NCBI GenBank assembly: GCA_026991215.1
Contig: JALXBY010000130.1
Coordinates: forward strand, 1 to 6,698
DNA length: 6,698 nt
Direction: 5' to 3'
Source of the DNA: Anaerolineales bacterium
Lineage (GTDB): Bacteria; Chloroflexota; Anaerolineae; Anaerolineales; DRMV01
This document shows, piece after piece, positions 6,040-6,698 of this stretch (positions within the stretch are counted from its first letter, which is position 1; the number at the start of each line of letters is the position of its first letter). The notes beneath the pieces were generated by a model, which was not told the origin of the DNA, did not search any database, and saw only the letters and a list, made by a program, of their open reading frames with translations. The translations under genes and the position numbers were made by a program.

Positions 6040-6071
6040 GGCCGGGAACAGGCCAAGAGCCCTTCCCGGCC
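6040..6071 (+). other. Hairpin in the ndk leader / after the cytochrome gene
   Basis: GGCCGGGAA (6040-6048) pairs perfectly with TTCCCGGCC (6063-6071); the 14-base loop can add a small GGC/GCC stem. It ends 13 bases before the AAGGAG ribosome site of ndk, so it does not cover it. It has no T run, so termination of the upstream transcript is doubtful. It may shape the ndk leader. Upstream, CCTGCCC (5988-5994) could compete by pairing with GGGCAGG (6035-6041). Confidence 0.4.
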
Positions 6072-6097
6072 GGATATCTTCGACAAGGAGTTGCCGC

Positions 6098-6553
6098 ATG
6101 GAACGCACCTTGGTGCTGGTCAAACCCGATGGCGTGCAACGGGGTCTCATCGGCGAGGTCATCGCCCGGCTGGAGCGGCGGGGCCTGCGCCTGGTCGCGG
6201 CCAAGTTCCTCTGGGTTTCCAAGGACCTGGCCGAAAAGCACTATGCGGTGCACCAGGGCAAGCCCTTCTACGAGAGTTTGATTGCCTACATTACTTCGGG
6301 GCCGGTCATGGCCATGGTGTGGGAAGGTCCCAACGCGGTGGCCGCGGTGCGGCAGACCATGGGCGCGACCCGGCCCACCGAGGCCGCGCCCGGCACCATC
6401 CGCCACGACTTCGCCCTGGAAATCGGCCGGAACCTGACCCACGCTTCCGACAGCCCGGAAACCGCGGAGGCCGAAATCGCCCTGTGGTTCCGGCCGGAGG
6501 AACTGGTCTCCTGGCAGCGGGATATCGACCGCTGGGTGTTCGAGGAAGGGTGA
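6098..6553 (+). CDS. ndk: Nucleoside diphosphate kinase
   Basis: Cytosolic enzyme that transfers the gamma phosphate of ATP to other nucleoside diphosphates through a phospho-histidine, keeping NTP and dNTP pools balanced. The 151-residue length is slightly above the 140-149 common in bacteria because of a short C-terminal extension after the ALWFRPEEL helix. Visible residues: K9 in LVKPDGVQRG, Y49 in EKHYA, R85, T91 in MGATRP, R102 in PGTIRHDF, N112 and the phosphorylated H115 in NLTHASDSPE. The usual motif is NxxHGSDS; here Ala replaces Gly after the histidine, a small change. ATG 6098 is set by AAGGAG 7 bases upstream. The stop overlaps the next gene (GTGA), implying translational coupling with a membrane protein downstream. 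Confidence 0.97.
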   Translation: MERTLVLVKPDGVQRGLIGEVIARLERRGLRLVAAKFLWVSKDLAEKHYAVHQGKPFYESLIAYITSGPVMAMVWEGPNAVAAVRQTMGATRPTEAAPGTIRHDFALEIGRNLTHASDSPETAEAEIALWFRPEELVSWQRDIDRWVFEEG

Positions 6554-6698
6554 ACAAAGGCCGTTCCCCCAGGTTCTGGACCTGGACCGCGCTGCTCAGC
6601 GGGCTGCTCGCGACCGCGGGGCTGCTCCTGGCCCTGCGGTCGCGCGTTTCTTCCAGCATTCCGCCGGCATCGCCAACGCCCCTGCCCCGCCTCCGGCC
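6550..6698 (+). CDS. N-terminus of a membrane-anchored or exported protein (cut by window edge)
   Basis: Forty-nine codons are visible from a GTG start that overlaps the ndk stop by four bases (GTGA); GAGG at 6542-6545 serves as ribosome site with rather short spacing. The protein begins MNKGRSPRF, then has one hydrophobic segment (about residues 10-30, WTWTALLSGLLATAGLLLAL) flanked by basic residues, and then a Ser/Pro-rich stretch. This is a signal anchor or uncleaved signal followed by a flexible outer linker, as in many cell-envelope proteins. I do not recognise the family, and no domain is visible in the fragment. The overlap makes co-translation with ndk likely. Confidence 0.65.
   Translation, partial: MNKGRSPRFWTWTALLSGLLATAGLLLALRSRVSSSIPPASPTPLPRLR

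Noticed and set aside
5264..6442. Minus-strand open frame of 392 codons across the cytochrome and ndk genes
   Set aside because: It spans two clear plus-strand genes and the gap between them, and has low-complexity composition typical of antisense frames in GC-rich DNA.

Overview
This is a GC-rich bacterial window (about two thirds G+C by eye) with dense, ordinary gene packing: seven identifiable protein-coding loci plus the start of an eighth. Strong GGAGG-type ribosome sites, the Ndk and CtaA sequences, and a lipoprotein cytochrome c carrying a long linker all fit a Chloroflexota (Anaerolineae-like) aerobe or facultative aerobe. That placement is inference from protein flavour only. There is no phage, IS, CRISPR, rRNA or tRNA signal.

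Left half, minus strand. Positions 1-270 hold the first 90 codons of shikimate dehydrogenase (aroE, GTG start), running off the window edge. Upstream lies a heme A synthase (ctaA/COX15, 382-1329). A spacer of about 300 bp (1330-1635) follows, AT-richer at its far end, with a perfect 15-bp dyad next to a possible -10 box and a strong 13-bp hairpin. Then comes an M20-family dipeptidase (3008 down to 1636) broken by a one-base frameshift near 1830. The C-terminal 63 codons, including the last metal-binding His, lie in another frame.

Right half, plus strand. A divergent promoter region (3009-3132) separates the peptidase from an alanine-glyoxylate/serine-pyruvate type class V aminotransferase (3133-4260). 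A degenerate 7-bp tandem repeat array starts on the base after its stop codon (4261-4376) and fills most of the gap to a rhomboid intramembrane protease (4400-5107). Next is a lipoprotein cytochrome c (5213-5974) whose ribosome site can be buried in a perfect 11-bp inverted repeat. Nucleoside diphosphate kinase (ndk, 6098-6553) follows, with a possible promoter and a leader hairpin. A membrane-anchored protein starts in a GTGA overlap with ndk and runs off the right edge.

The genes do not form one pathway. Heme A synthase and the membrane-tethered cytochrome c both point to aerobic respiration with a heme A oxidase. The rest is housekeeping: aromatic amino acid synthesis, NTP balancing, amino acid/glyoxylate metabolism, peptide turnover and membrane proteolysis. 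The most interesting signals are the RBS-masking repeat before the cytochrome gene, the heptamer array, the peptidase frameshift and the His/Gly-rich linker of the cytochrome. I do not see a clearly new multi-gene system here.
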